Below are positions 26,272-35,185 of a stretch of 64,000 nt of DNA, piece by piece. Position numbers and translations under genes: made by a program. Source of the stretch: Anaerolineae bacterium (lineage in GTDB: Bacteria > Chloroflexota > Anaerolineae > Aggregatilineales > UBA3940); NCBI GenBank assembly GCA_016926255.1, contig JAFGOY010000070.1, forward strand, positions 1 to 64,000, given 5' to 3'. The notes below the pieces were generated by a model, which was given only the letters and a program-made list of their open reading frames with translations, had not been told where the DNA came from and made no database searches. Numbering within the stretch: the first letter of the stretch is position 1; every line of letters begins with the position of its first letter.

Positions 26272-27163
26272 TGCGATAGGTATTCGGGAGACGCTGGTTG
26301 ATCAGTTCGGCGAGCAGACCGATCACGCCGATCTGGATGCCAGTCATGGCAATGACCAGTGTGCTGACATCGGCGAGGGCTCCCAGCAAAAAGGTGCTGA
26401 TCAGGCCCCAGGCGAGGGAGAGCAGCAGCAGCGCGGCGCTCATCGGCAGGAAGAGGCGCAGCGGCGCGAAATAGAGCGCGATGCGACCCACCAACTGCAC
26501 GAAGTTCAGCGTATCGGCGATGGGCTTGATTTTCGACTGCCCGATCCGGGCGTGGTAGTTGATCGGCTCGTAGTGGACGAGAAAGCCATTGCGCAGCATG
26601 GCAAGGGTGATCGTGGTGGTGAAGGAAAAACCATCGGGCAGGATGTTGAAGAAGCGCAGGGCAACCGGACGGCGGAAGGTACGCATCCCGGAATTGAGGT
26701 CGGGTATACGTTCGCCCGCCACTATGTTAGCTAACTGGTTGATCATCCACTTTGCCGGACGCCGGATGAGGGGAATAGACACATTTTCGCCGGTGCGAGA
26801 GCCGACAACCATATCGAAATGGCCGGTGGACAACTGCTCGACAAGGTCAGGGATGCGGTTGTTGGGATAGGTGCCATCAGCGTCGGTGATACAGACGATC
26901 TCGTGGGTGGCTCGGCGGATTCCACTCTTTAGTGCTGCGCCATAGCCCCGATTGCCGAGATGACGCACCAGTACAATCGACGGATACTGTTCAACGACCT
27001 GAGCAGTGCCATCTTTCGAACCATCGTCGACGACAATGATCTCGATGGGTTTGCCCTGACTGACCTGGATCAGTTGATCGAGCACCGGGCCAATTCCGTG
27101 TTTCTCGTTATAGGCCGGGATGACGATTGAGTATCCGTCGAGATGGGCAGTTTCTTCTGGCAT
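26264..27163 (-). CDS. Family 2 glycosyltransferase (polyprenol-phosphate type)
   Basis: A 299-residue GT2 enzyme. It has SIVIPAYNEKHGI at the N-terminus, VDDGSKDGTAQVV near residue 45, DADGTYP near 97 (DxD site) and two transmembrane helices after residue 230. The architecture matches dolichol/undecaprenyl-phosphate sugar transferases. It is first in a four-gene operon (GT2, FrhB-like, methyltransferase, flippase-like) with overlapping ends. It likely builds a polyprenyl-phosphate sugar used at the cell surface. Confidence 0.9.
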   Translation of the reverse strand: MPEETAHLDGYSIVIPAYNEKHGIGPVLDQLIQVSQGKPIEIIVVDDGSKDGTAQVVEQYPSIVLVRHLGNRGYGAALKSGIRRATHEIVCITDADGTYPNNRIPDLVEQLSTGHFDMVVGSRTGENVSIPLIRRPAKWMINQLANIVAGERIPDLNSGMRTFRRPVALRFFNILPDGFSFTTTITLAMLRNGFLVHYEPINYHARIGQSKIKPIADTLNFVQLVGRIALYFAPLRLFLPMSAALLLLSLAWGLISTFLLGALADVSTLVIAMTGIQIGVIGLLAELINQRLPNTYRND

Positions 27164-27244
27164 AAATAATCGATTCTCGTATCAGCGTAAAGTCAACGGC
27201 CCCGATTATCTATTGGGTGATGTGGTTTTACAAGAATCGATTCT

Positions 27245-28063
27245 CTAGAAGGTCAGGACGGTGCCTGCCGGACAGGGCTGCACCTTCTCGCCAAAAGCAT
27301 CAGCCAGTACGTTGAAAGCCTTTTGCCCGGTGCAGTGACTTGGATAGAGGCGCGGCTGGTTGTAATCGTCGCGCAGCGCGTCGACGGCTTTGGCGAGCAT
27401 GGCGGCATCGGCGCTGCCGAGATGGGTTCCACCGGCCACTGTGATAATCTTACCATCAAACGTCCGGCTGATCTGAGAGAGCGTGTTCAACAGTCCGGCG
27501 TGACAGCATCCGCACAGGACGACCAGCCCTTCGCCGGTCTTGACGACAACTGAGAAATCGTCGCGGTAGGGATCGGGAATCCATTCGCCGTCGATCTGAA
27601 CTTCGTGCCACTTGCTGCGGCCTTCGAAGAATTTGCGTTCGACAATCTCGCCCGTCGTCCAGACTTCATTGACCATTTCTACCGGCTGATCGTCAAGCCG
27701 CAGGTGAAAGTGATCATCAAGCACTTTCTGACCGATCCCCATGCCACATCTGGCACGCCTCGAATACCGCTCGCGGAAAATATCGGGGTGGGCATAAAGC
27801 GGGATCGATGAGCGGGTATGGGCGATCACCGCCGGGAGTCCGCCGGTATGATCGAGGTGAGCGTGGCTGAGGACAACCGCGTCGATGGTGGCCCAGTCGA
27901 GAGCGAGCAGGGCGGCGTTGTGCGCAAGCAGATCGGGATCAGGGCCGGTATCGAACAGCACGCGGGCGGAGCCGGTATCGATCAACCATGCAATGCCATG
28001 CTTCGCTTTGAACGATGTGCCGGGTAAGGCTTCGTTTTCGACCACGCAGGTAATTTTGATCAT
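27245..28063 (-). CDS. MBL-fold metallohydrolase
   Basis: A 272-residue metallo-beta-lactamase-fold enzyme. It has the zinc motif SHAHLDHTGG near residue 66, an internal CGCCHAGLLN near residue 190 and a final HCTGQKAF. The last two are typical of the subgroup annotated as dihydropterin ribofuranosyl-aminobenzene phosphate synthase-like (MptE/RFAP-related) hydrolases. Its ATG overlaps the Rieske gene stop by four bases, so the two are coupled. The substrate is unknown. Confidence 0.85.
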   Translation of the reverse strand: MIKITCVVENEALPGTSFKAKHGIAWLIDTGSARVLFDTGPDPDLLAHNAALLALDWATIDAVVLSHAHLDHTGGLPAVIAHTRSSIPLYAHPDIFRERYSRRARCGMGIGQKVLDDHFHLRLDDQPVEMVNEVWTTGEIVERKFFEGRSKWHEVQIDGEWIPDPYRDDFSVVVKTGEGLVVLCGCCHAGLLNTLSQISRTFDGKIITVAGGTHLGSADAAMLAKAVDALRDDYNQPRLYPSHCTGQKAFNVLADAFGEKVQPCPAGTVLTF

Positions 28064-29067
28064 GTTTCGGTATCCATATTCTGCCGGGCCGCCTCGATCA
28101 ATTCCCGGCGGCGTTTGCGGTAAGTGATAATCGGCCCGTCGCCCTGGATCAGCGTTTCGCCGATATCCAGATCGGCGCGGGGCGGCTGGTGGGTGACGAC
28201 GACTCTTTTATCCTGACGCTCGATCCAGAAGTTGAAGGGCAGCGAAAACCAGTTGACCAGTGTCCTCAGCAGCGGGACGCGCATAAATCGCTGGTAGAAG
28301 CGAATAACCATCAGTGTGTTTTCGGCGTCGATGGGAACAAAGGCGATGAAAACACGGACGTCATCACTGATCCAGTTGTGCCAGATATTAGGGAACTGGA
28401 ATTGAAGCTGCGGATGTCGATCCGGGCGCGTGAACTCGCGGGGGCGGATCGGCGTCTGGCCCCGGTCAACCTCGTTGTTGAGCCAGACTTCAAGGCGGTT
28501 GCAGCCGTCGATCTCACAGTCAACTTCGGTCAGCGGGCCGTTGACCACCGTCTTGTTGCCACGCCCGATGGTCGTGCGGTGAACGAAGGGCAGGTGTACC
28601 ACGTCGAGTTGGTTCTCGATGGCGCGTGAGTAGTGGGTCGGCCAGTGATCTTTGAGGGTGGCATAGCTGAACGAATCGTCAATTGTCTCGAAAAAGTGGA
28701 TCGGCGGGAGATCGTCGCGCGGGTCGCCCCACCATACCCAGATCAGGTCATGGGCTTCGCGGGCCGGGTAAGTATGGACTTTCATCTTTTTTGGGGGCGT
28801 CCCGGTTTTGCCGATGGCCGGGATCAGCGTGCACTGACCGGTTGGGTCGAAGCGGAAGCCGTGAAAAGGACATTCGAGCGTTCCGTCTTTGAGTTCGCCC
28901 AGACTGAGCTGCACGCCTCGATGCGGACATTTGTCACGCTGACAGACGACCTGCCCCTGCTCATCGCGCCAGAGGACGAGCTTTTCGCCCAGGCGGGTCA
29001 CGCCGACCGGCTTCCCGCGTTTGACTTCTTTCGATTCGAGAATGGCATACCATTGATCGCGTATCAT
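28060..29067 (-). CDS. Rieske [2Fe-2S] oxygenase, alpha-subunit-like
   Basis: A 335-residue non-haem iron oxygenase. The Rieske ligands are Cys47/His49 (CPH) and Cys66/His69 (CPFH). The mononuclear iron site is exactly N-x2-D-x2-H-x4-H at Asn152, Asp155, His158 and His163. It most resembles PaO/vanillate demethylase-like single-component oxygenases. Such enzymes hydroxylate, demethylate or desaturate aromatic or lipid-like substrates using electrons from a reductase, and none is encoded next to it. The paired MBL hydrolase suggests a short catabolic or modification route. Confidence 0.88.
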   Translation of the reverse strand: MIRDQWYAILESKEVKRGKPVGVTRLGEKLVLWRDEQGQVVCQRDKCPHRGVQLSLGELKDGTLECPFHGFRFDPTGQCTLIPAIGKTGTPPKKMKVHTYPAREAHDLIWVWWGDPRDDLPPIHFFETIDDSFSYATLKDHWPTHYSRAIENQLDVVHLPFVHRTTIGRGNKTVVNGPLTEVDCEIDGCNRLEVWLNNEVDRGQTPIRPREFTRPDRHPQLQFQFPNIWHNWISDDVRVFIAFVPIDAENTLMVIRFYQRFMRVPLLRTLVNWFSLPFNFWIERQDKRVVVTHQPPRADLDIGETLIQGDGPIITYRKRRRELIEAARQNMDTET

Positions 29068-29094
29068 GGGTTGTCCTCACTGATCGGCTATTAT

Positions 29095-29126
29095 CACACG
29101 GGGCGCAGTTGATCGCGCCCCGTGTG
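29095..29126 (-). terminator. Hairpin between the molybdenum hydroxylase and Rieske genes
   Basis: A perfect 12-bp GC-rich stem with an 8-nt loop (29095-29106/29115-29126) lies 30 bp after the hydroxylase stop. There is no T-tract. It probably terminates or processes the upstream operon. Confidence 0.55.
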
Positions 29127-29155
29127 CATTCTATTCACGCTTTATTCCAATCCTG

Positions 29156-32077
29156 CTATTTACCGTTCAGCGACCGCCAGACGCGTTCGGGGGTCAGCGG
29201 AAGCTGGCGCATCCAGACACCGGTAGCGTCGTGAACCGCGCTGACCATCGCCGGGCCGACGCCGTCAATCGAGATTTCGGCGACCGACTTGGCCCCATAT
29301 GGGCCGGTCGGCTCGTCGGTCTGGACGAAGATGACATCGGTGGGAGGCATATCGGTGGCCCTGGGAATGTAATAGGGGCCGATGCGCGGGTTAAGCGGCT
29401 GGCCTTCATCGTCATAGAGCATCTCTTCGGTGAGGGCAAAGCCAAGTGCCTGCGATATCCCGCCTTCGACCTGACCGGCGGCGGTGATCGGATTGATCAC
29501 ACGGCCACAATCCACGACCATCAGCAGGCGTTCGGTATCGATCTGGCCGGTCTCCATATCGACCGCTACCTCAACGAACTGAGCGGCGGTCGGCGGTGGG
29601 CTGACATAGCTGATATGCGAATCGGTTGCCATGATCTGGTGCTGGTTCTCGACGTGGAAACTGCTAAGGCCGACGTCTTCAAGCGTCACCGAGCGTCCAT
29701 CCGGGGCGGTGACTTTCCGGTCGGCGAGGGTCAGGGTGTCGGGATCATCGATTTCCAGCATGAACGCGGCATGATCGAGAAGCATCTTTTTAATCTTGAG
29801 GGCGGTCTTTCTCACGGCCATACCGCTCAGGTAGGTGGTCGAACTGGCGTAGGCACCCTTGTCGAAGGGGGTGAAGTCGGTATCGGATGAGTAGACGATC
29901 AGGTCTTCGACCGGAATGCTGAGCACCTCGGAAGCGATCTGGGCGAGGATGGTATCGGAGCCGGTGCCGATGTCGGTCGCGCCGATCAGCAGGTTGAATG
30001 ACCCATCGTCGTTCATCTTGAGCGTCGCGGCGGCCATATCCAGCCCGGCGATGGCGCTGCCGTGTATCATTACTGCAAAGCCGATCCCGCGCCGGATACG
30101 CCCATTCTGATTTTTGTACTGCTCGCGTTTGGCGTAAAAATCGGTGGCTTCGAGGCCAATGCGGACACATTCATCCAGAGCGCTCGTCACCAAATCCTGT
30201 TTTTGGCCCTCCCGTCCTTCGCCGAGCGCCTCGGAGAGGTGCATCGGCTCGCCGATCTTGATCCAGTTATTGCGCTTGAACTCAACAGCATCAAGGCCGA
30301 GTTGTTCGGCGATTTCTTCCATGATCACTTCGACGCCGTACTGGCACTGCATCGAGCCGTAGCCACGGAACGCGCCTGCCGGTGGGGTGTTGGTGTAGAC
30401 CACGTCACAGAGAAAGCGGGCGTTGGGGGGATTGTAGAGGGTCAGACCCTTGAAGCCGCCGACCATCTGGACGGTGAGGCCGTGCGTGCCATAGGCACCG
30501 GTATCGCCGAGCAGATACAAATCCATCGCCGTGACGGTGTTGTCTTTCACACCGACTTTGTAGCGAATGATGTTCGGGTGACGGGAACGCGAGGCGTTGA
30601 ACTCCTGCGTGCGGGTGTATTCCATCTTGACCGGTCGACCGGTACGGATGGTCAGCAGCGAGCAGATGTCTTCGAGCAGGATTTCCTGCTTGTTGCCGAA
30701 CCCGCCGCCGATGCGGGGCTTGATCACCCGGATGCGCTTGATCGGCAGGCCGATCAATGGCGCGATGATCCGGCGGACGTGGAACGGCACCTGTGTGCTG
30801 GAACGAACCACCATCCGGTCGTCTTCGTCCCAGTAGGTGACGCAAACATGTGGCTCAAGATTGACGTGCTGCTGCTTCGGTGTGAGATATTCGCCCTCGA
30901 AAACGTGGTCAGCCTCGGTGAAGGCTTTTTCGACGTCACCGCCTTCGGCTTCGATGTGGTAGACGATGTTGCGCTGTGCATCGTAGATGCCTTCGGTGTC
31001 CGGTTCGTCATGGATAACCGGCGTACCGGGTTCCATTGCCTTGACCATATTGACGACTGCTGGCAAGATTTCGTACTCAACCTTGATCAAACGCAGCGCG
31101 CGCCGTGCGATTCGTGCATCATCGGCGGCGACGGCGGCGACACGGTCACCGACGTGGCGGACTTTGTCGTCAAAGACAACCTGATCGTAGGGTTCCGGCT
31201 GGGGCCAGCTCTGTCCGCCAGTCGCATACTTGACGCGCTCGACGTTCTTGTAGGTCAGAACAGCGTGGACACCCGGCAGGGCTTCGGCTTTGCTGGTGTC
31301 GATGCTCTTGATCCGGGCGTGGGCGTGGGGACTGGTCAACAATGCGCCGACCAGCGTACCTTCCGGCAGAACATCGTCGGTGAATACGGGGTACCCCTTT
31401 GCCAGCTTGACCGCATCGACTTTAACCTGCGGCGCACCGATATATTTCGTCCGTTCCATTTCCGGCGGGGTGTAGACCAGCGGCGGCAGGGGAACACTGG
31501 TGGCATACTGGTCGCGCCGGTAATAAGGTTCGGGAAGTTGAAGCGGATCATCGGGGCCGGGGAGGGTTAGCGCGATGTGAGAAACCGGCGGGACTTCTTC
31601 GCCGCGCATCACCGCTGCCGCACGCTGAACCGCTTCGACCAGGCGGACATAGCCCGTGCAGCGACAGTGGGCGCTGTTCATCACCTGGCGGATATCCGCT
31701 TCGGCGGGATCGGGGTTGGTATCGATCAGGGCTTTTGCCAGAAGCATCTGGGCGGGCGTGCAGAACCCGCACTGAATAGCCCCGGTTTCGACGAACGCCT
31801 GCTGGATGGGATGCAGGGTACCATCGGCGGCGACCAGCCCTTCGACGGTGGTGACCGCTGCACCGTCGACCTCGACGGCGCGGAGCATGCAGCTTCGGAC
31901 AGGCTGGCCGTTCATCAAAACGACACACATGCCACAGTCGCCGGTATCACAGCCGCGCTTGACGCTCTTGTAGCCCGCGCCGCGCAGCACGTCGAGCAGA
32001 CAATCGACTCGCCCAACACTGAGCTGTCTTTCGAGACCATTAACGGTAAGCGTGACGGAAAGGTTTTGATCACTCAC
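29156..32077 (-). CDS. Molybdenum hydroxylase with fused [2Fe-2S] and molybdopterin domains (XdhD-like)
   Basis: A 973-residue xanthine-dehydrogenase-family enzyme. Residues 1-160 hold two [2Fe-2S] domains (GCDTGDCGMC near 39 and CGFCTPAQM plus HCRCTGY further on). The hammerhead and molybdopterin domains follow, with GGGFGNKQE near 465, PPAGAFRGYG near 575 and the catalytic Glu in YGAKSVAEISIDG near the C-terminus. The Fe-S/Mo fusion recalls E. coli XdhD and putative selenate-reductase-type enzymes. It hydroxylates an N-heterocycle or aldehyde; the substrate is not deducible. The GTG start has AAGGAG upstream and overlaps the FAD-subunit stop by four bases. Confidence 0.9.
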   Translation of the reverse strand: MSDQNLSVTLTVNGLERQLSVGRVDCLLDVLRGAGYKSVKRGCDTGDCGMCVVLMNGQPVRSCMLRAVEVDGAAVTTVEGLVAADGTLHPIQQAFVETGAIQCGFCTPAQMLLAKALIDTNPDPAEADIRQVMNSAHCRCTGYVRLVEAVQRAAAVMRGEEVPPVSHIALTLPGPDDPLQLPEPYYRRDQYATSVPLPPLVYTPPEMERTKYIGAPQVKVDAVKLAKGYPVFTDDVLPEGTLVGALLTSPHAHARIKSIDTSKAEALPGVHAVLTYKNVERVKYATGGQSWPQPEPYDQVVFDDKVRHVGDRVAAVAADDARIARRALRLIKVEYEILPAVVNMVKAMEPGTPVIHDEPDTEGIYDAQRNIVYHIEAEGGDVEKAFTEADHVFEGEYLTPKQQHVNLEPHVCVTYWDEDDRMVVRSSTQVPFHVRRIIAPLIGLPIKRIRVIKPRIGGGFGNKQEILLEDICSLLTIRTGRPVKMEYTRTQEFNASRSRHPNIIRYKVGVKDNTVTAMDLYLLGDTGAYGTHGLTVQMVGGFKGLTLYNPPNARFLCDVVYTNTPPAGAFRGYGSMQCQYGVEVIMEEIAEQLGLDAVEFKRNNWIKIGEPMHLSEALGEGREGQKQDLVTSALDECVRIGLEATDFYAKREQYKNQNGRIRRGIGFAVMIHGSAIAGLDMAAATLKMNDDGSFNLLIGATDIGTGSDTILAQIASEVLSIPVEDLIVYSSDTDFTPFDKGAYASSTTYLSGMAVRKTALKIKKMLLDHAAFMLEIDDPDTLTLADRKVTAPDGRSVTLEDVGLSSFHVENQHQIMATDSHISYVSPPPTAAQFVEVAVDMETGQIDTERLLMVVDCGRVINPITAAGQVEGGISQALGFALTEEMLYDDEGQPLNPRIGPYYIPRATDMPPTDVIFVQTDEPTGPYGAKSVAEISIDGVGPAMVSAVHDATGVWMRQLPLTPERVWRSLNGK

Positions 32078-32772
32078 AGCCTGTTTTCTCCTTCTCGGAT
32101 TTGTTCCAGTGCCCGACGGGTCAATACGGCGGCCATTTCGCGGCGGTATTCGGCGCTTCCCAGGTAGTCGGAGACGGGACTGACCTCCTGGGCAACGGCA
32201 GCGGCGGCGGCTTCGATCTGTTCGGCGTTAAGTTCCTTACCGACCAGGAGATCAACCGATTGGGACAGGCGGACGGTTTCACGGCAGACACCGATCAGGG
32301 CCAGCCGCGCCGAGCCAACAATCGTGCCTTCTGATTTCACAACGGCCACCGCTGCGACAATCGGCTGGTCAGCTGACATCCGGGCGACACGGGCCGATCC
32401 CCAGCAGCAGTCGGCCCGGTCGACCGGGAGGAGCAGGGAAGCAGGCGGTGACTGGCTGGCACTGGTACGGGCGAAAAACTCGATGATCGGAACCTGTGCC
32501 CCATCGGCGAGCGCGACTCGTGCATCCAGCGCAAGCAGCGCGGCGGCGGCTTCGGGGATGCGGTCAGGTGAATAGACTGCCCGTTCGAGCGTGGTGGCGG
32601 CCCGGCGCTGCCAGGGCAAAGCGGTCAATGTTCTGCGGAGCGGTGCAGGCGTGTCTTCACAGTCGACGGCGGCCTGCACCATCAATTGAAGCGGCAGGCT
32701 GACATATTCTTTGCCATCTTCTCCACTTGTTCGGGTGATTTCGATGAAGGAATCCCCAACGCTACCTGTCAT
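32074..32772 (-). CDS. Xanthine-dehydrogenase FAD-subunit-like protein lacking the FAD-binding N-terminal domain
   Basis: A 232-residue protein. Its C-terminal half matches the CO_deh_flav_C domain of FAD subunits (IVAAVAVVKSEGTIVGSARLALIGV, then VSDYLGSAEYRREMAAVLTRRAL). The middle retains ALLALDARVALADG. The usual N-terminal stretch with AGGT and the later RN-x-STIGGN FAD contacts is missing or altered (QRRAATTLERAV occupies the latter place). The length is 25-60 residues below family. An AAGGAG site directly before the ATG and no upstream in-frame remnant argue for a genuine start. It probably still docks to the large subunit, but FAD binding is doubtful. Confidence 0.75.
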   Translation of the reverse strand: MTGSVGDSFIEITRTSGEDGKEYVSLPLQLMVQAAVDCEDTPAPLRRTLTALPWQRRAATTLERAVYSPDRIPEAAAALLALDARVALADGAQVPIIEFFARTSASQSPPASLLLPVDRADCCWGSARVARMSADQPIVAAVAVVKSEGTIVGSARLALIGVCRETVRLSQSVDLLVGKELNAEQIEAAAAAVAQEVSPVSDYLGSAEYRREMAAVLTRRALEQIREGENRL

Positions 32773-32980
32773 TGTGATAACTCCTTGAGGGATCGGCCAT
32801 CAACCTGGCGGTGAGGCGGTGAACGTACTTATGTAGAGTATATCGTAGACAGACCAGGCTAATAAGTCAATCGACAGCCGCAACACGGTTGTCTGTATGC
32901 CTCTTATTCAAAAACGGCAGGGACAGCGAATCTTTCGACATCAGACTGATAGTGTGGGGCCAGACATTGCCTAAGGAGTA

Positions 32981-34924
32981 CTATGAAAGCTCCAGAAGGA
33001 TGACCGACTGCGGGGCGGTGAGTCCTTTGATCTGGACAGCTTCCAATTTCTGGATTTTGAGATTTTCTGAACCGGGGATGCCCTCGGCGATGACTTCCGG
33101 GGTAACCGCGATCTGTCCATCGCGGGCAAGATCGACCAGGCGGTGGGCCACGTTGACAGTCAGCCCGACCATTGCATAGTTCATCCGCGTTCGCCCGCCA
33201 ACATGGCCGAGAACGACAGGTCCCCGGTTGATGCCGATTCCCATCCCCACATGCATCCCTCGTTCTCCGGCCCAGTATTTCTGCAACTGGCGGAATCTGC
33301 GAAGCATGGAAACCGCCGTCGAGAGTGCCCGGTGGCTGGCGTCCAGCTGTTCGTAGGGTACATTGAATGCGATCAGGAGTTCGTCCCCGGCGATATCGAA
33401 AATTACCCCTTCGTGCTGGTAGGTGATCTCCATCATCTCGGTAAATACATTGTTGAGCAGTTCAATCACATCATCAGGGGGGTGCTCAATGGTCAGGCGG
33501 GTGAAGCCCCGGAGATCGGCAAAGAGCACCAGCGCCGTGCGGCGTTCGCGCCGGGAGAGAATATCGCTGTCGCCTAGAACACGTTCGACAAGCGCGGGAC
33601 TCATGTAGCGCGAGAAGGCTTCGAGCACGCGTTTTCGCTCGACGCGCTCGCTTTCCAGGCGGATGCGCTCGCCTTCTTTGATCGCGGTGATATCCTGCCA
33701 GATCATCACGAAACCCAGTGATTCGACCGGAGAGATGCTGACATTGAACGTGCGATTGGCAGTGCTGTCTTCGCCGCCGCGAAGCGTGTACTCGCCGGAA
33801 ACCGCCGAAAAGCGCTCCTTTGACCTGATCTGGAGATCGGCCAATGCCAGGCTGAAAACATCCTGAAGCGCCTGCCCAATATGATCCTCGGTCAGTCCGA
33901 GAACCTGCCGGGCAGAACTATTGATGGTAGTCAGTATCCCATCGCTGTTGACGATTGTGACGGGATAGCCGGTCGAGTATAGAAGCGCCTCCGCCTGGCT
34001 GCGCTGCCGTCTGACTTCTCCGAACAGGCGAGCGTTATCGAGCGCAACGGAGGCGTGACTGCTGATCGCTACGAGGAGGTTGAGTTGATCTTCGGTGAAC
34101 ACATTTGAACGCCGTGAGAGGACTACCAGGGCACCCAGTAAATAGTCGATGTGAAAGAGGGGAACAGCGACGGCAGAGCCAACCTGCTCGACTTCGACCT
34201 GTTCGTTCCAGAACGGATCAGACTGACAATCCCTGATCAAGAGTGGTTTCTGGTGTTCCATAACGTGGCGGGCAAGCCGGTCGGACAGGGCGTCGATGTC
34301 GGCTGGCGCGGCATCGACGGGAGATGTTCCGGGGCGTGATATGACGTGCTGCTCCTCGCCCCTTCTGTCTCTATCAGTCAGCAGCAGGAAGGTCTGATCG
34401 GCCTGGGTCAGCGAAGTGGTCAACGAAGCAATTTCGTGCTTGAGGCTGTCGTAATCGAGAAAGCTCGATAGGAGCTGGCTGATCAGGTAGAGCAGCTCGA
34501 TTCGCTGCCGTTCTTCGTTCAGCGCATCTCGTCTCTTCTTTAACGCTAAAAGGGAATTGATTCTTGCCATCAATTCATCAGAATTGAATGGGCGTGAGAT
34601 AAAATCGTTGGCCCCGGCATCGATCCCCCTGGTGCGCTGTTCCGGGGTCTGTAATGCACTAACCAACACGATGGGAATGAATTGGTTCTGATAGTGCTTC
34701 CGGATATATTCGGTTACTTCGAAGCCATTCATGTCCGGCATCATGACGTCGAGGAGAATGAGATCGGGGATTTCTTCTTCAATCAGCGCCAGGGCTTCCT
34801 GACCGGAAGCGGCGAGAGTTAGCCGGGAGAACCCGGCTATTTTCAGGCGGGCGTGAAGCAGGTTAAGATTGGACGGATCATCATCGACAATGAAAATATT
34901 GGCCTGGAATAGATCGTTAATCAT
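32981..34924 (-). CDS. Response regulator-GAF-PAS-class III nucleotide cyclase-like protein
   Basis: A 647-residue signalling protein. A receiver domain with phospho-acceptor Asp59 (LILLDVMMPDMNG) is followed by a GAF domain (about 140-300), a PAS domain (about 310-425), a coiled linker and a class III cyclase domain (about 455-640). Metal-binding Asp residues are kept (FADLRGFT and IAGDELL). The adenine-selecting Lys (usual DKxxGD) is Asp here (IFDIAGD), and the second selector Asp is Leu (VGLTVNVAHRL). The catalytic Asn/Arg remain. It may therefore be a cyclase of altered specificity or a non-catalytic effector. It is monocistronic. Confidence 0.85.
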   Translation of the reverse strand: MINDLFQANIFIVDDDPSNLNLLHARLKIAGFSRLTLAASGQEALALIEEEIPDLILLDVMMPDMNGFEVTEYIRKHYQNQFIPIVLVSALQTPEQRTRGIDAGANDFISRPFNSDELMARINSLLALKKRRDALNEERQRIELLYLISQLLSSFLDYDSLKHEIASLTTSLTQADQTFLLLTDRDRRGEEQHVISRPGTSPVDAAPADIDALSDRLARHVMEHQKPLLIRDCQSDPFWNEQVEVEQVGSAVAVPLFHIDYLLGALVVLSRRSNVFTEDQLNLLVAISSHASVALDNARLFGEVRRQRSQAEALLYSTGYPVTIVNSDGILTTINSSARQVLGLTEDHIGQALQDVFSLALADLQIRSKERFSAVSGEYTLRGGEDSTANRTFNVSISPVESLGFVMIWQDITAIKEGERIRLESERVERKRVLEAFSRYMSPALVERVLGDSDILSRRERRTALVLFADLRGFTRLTIEHPPDDVIELLNNVFTEMMEITYQHEGVIFDIAGDELLIAFNVPYEQLDASHRALSTAVSMLRRFRQLQKYWAGERGMHVGMGIGINRGPVVLGHVGGRTRMNYAMVGLTVNVAHRLVDLARDGQIAVTPEVIAEGIPGSENLKIQKLEAVQIKGLTAPQSVILLELS

Positions 34925-35185
34925 ACTTGCCTCATCTACCTTAGATTAGTGAAGTGTATCAAAAACCGGAACGCATTGAAAGTGGAAAAAATAGACAGCC
35001 ATTTCTTGCTGCCAGCGTTTGCAGATTGTTTACTCAAAGAGTTATTGTTCAGGCTGGTTGTTTCCAGGGTTGATAATCGGTAAGCTTATTAGTGCTCATT
35101 CTAAAATAATGATCTGCCATTATAAAGACAGGATAATCTTGCGAGAGATGTCAGATCAACTGGTGGTGTGGAGGACAGTGTGTCA

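Noticed and set aside
30062-31570. A 502-residue plus-strand frame antisense to the molybdenum hydroxylase
   Set aside because: It is the mirror frame of a well-conserved enzyme in GC-rich DNA, with no motif or ribosome site of its own.
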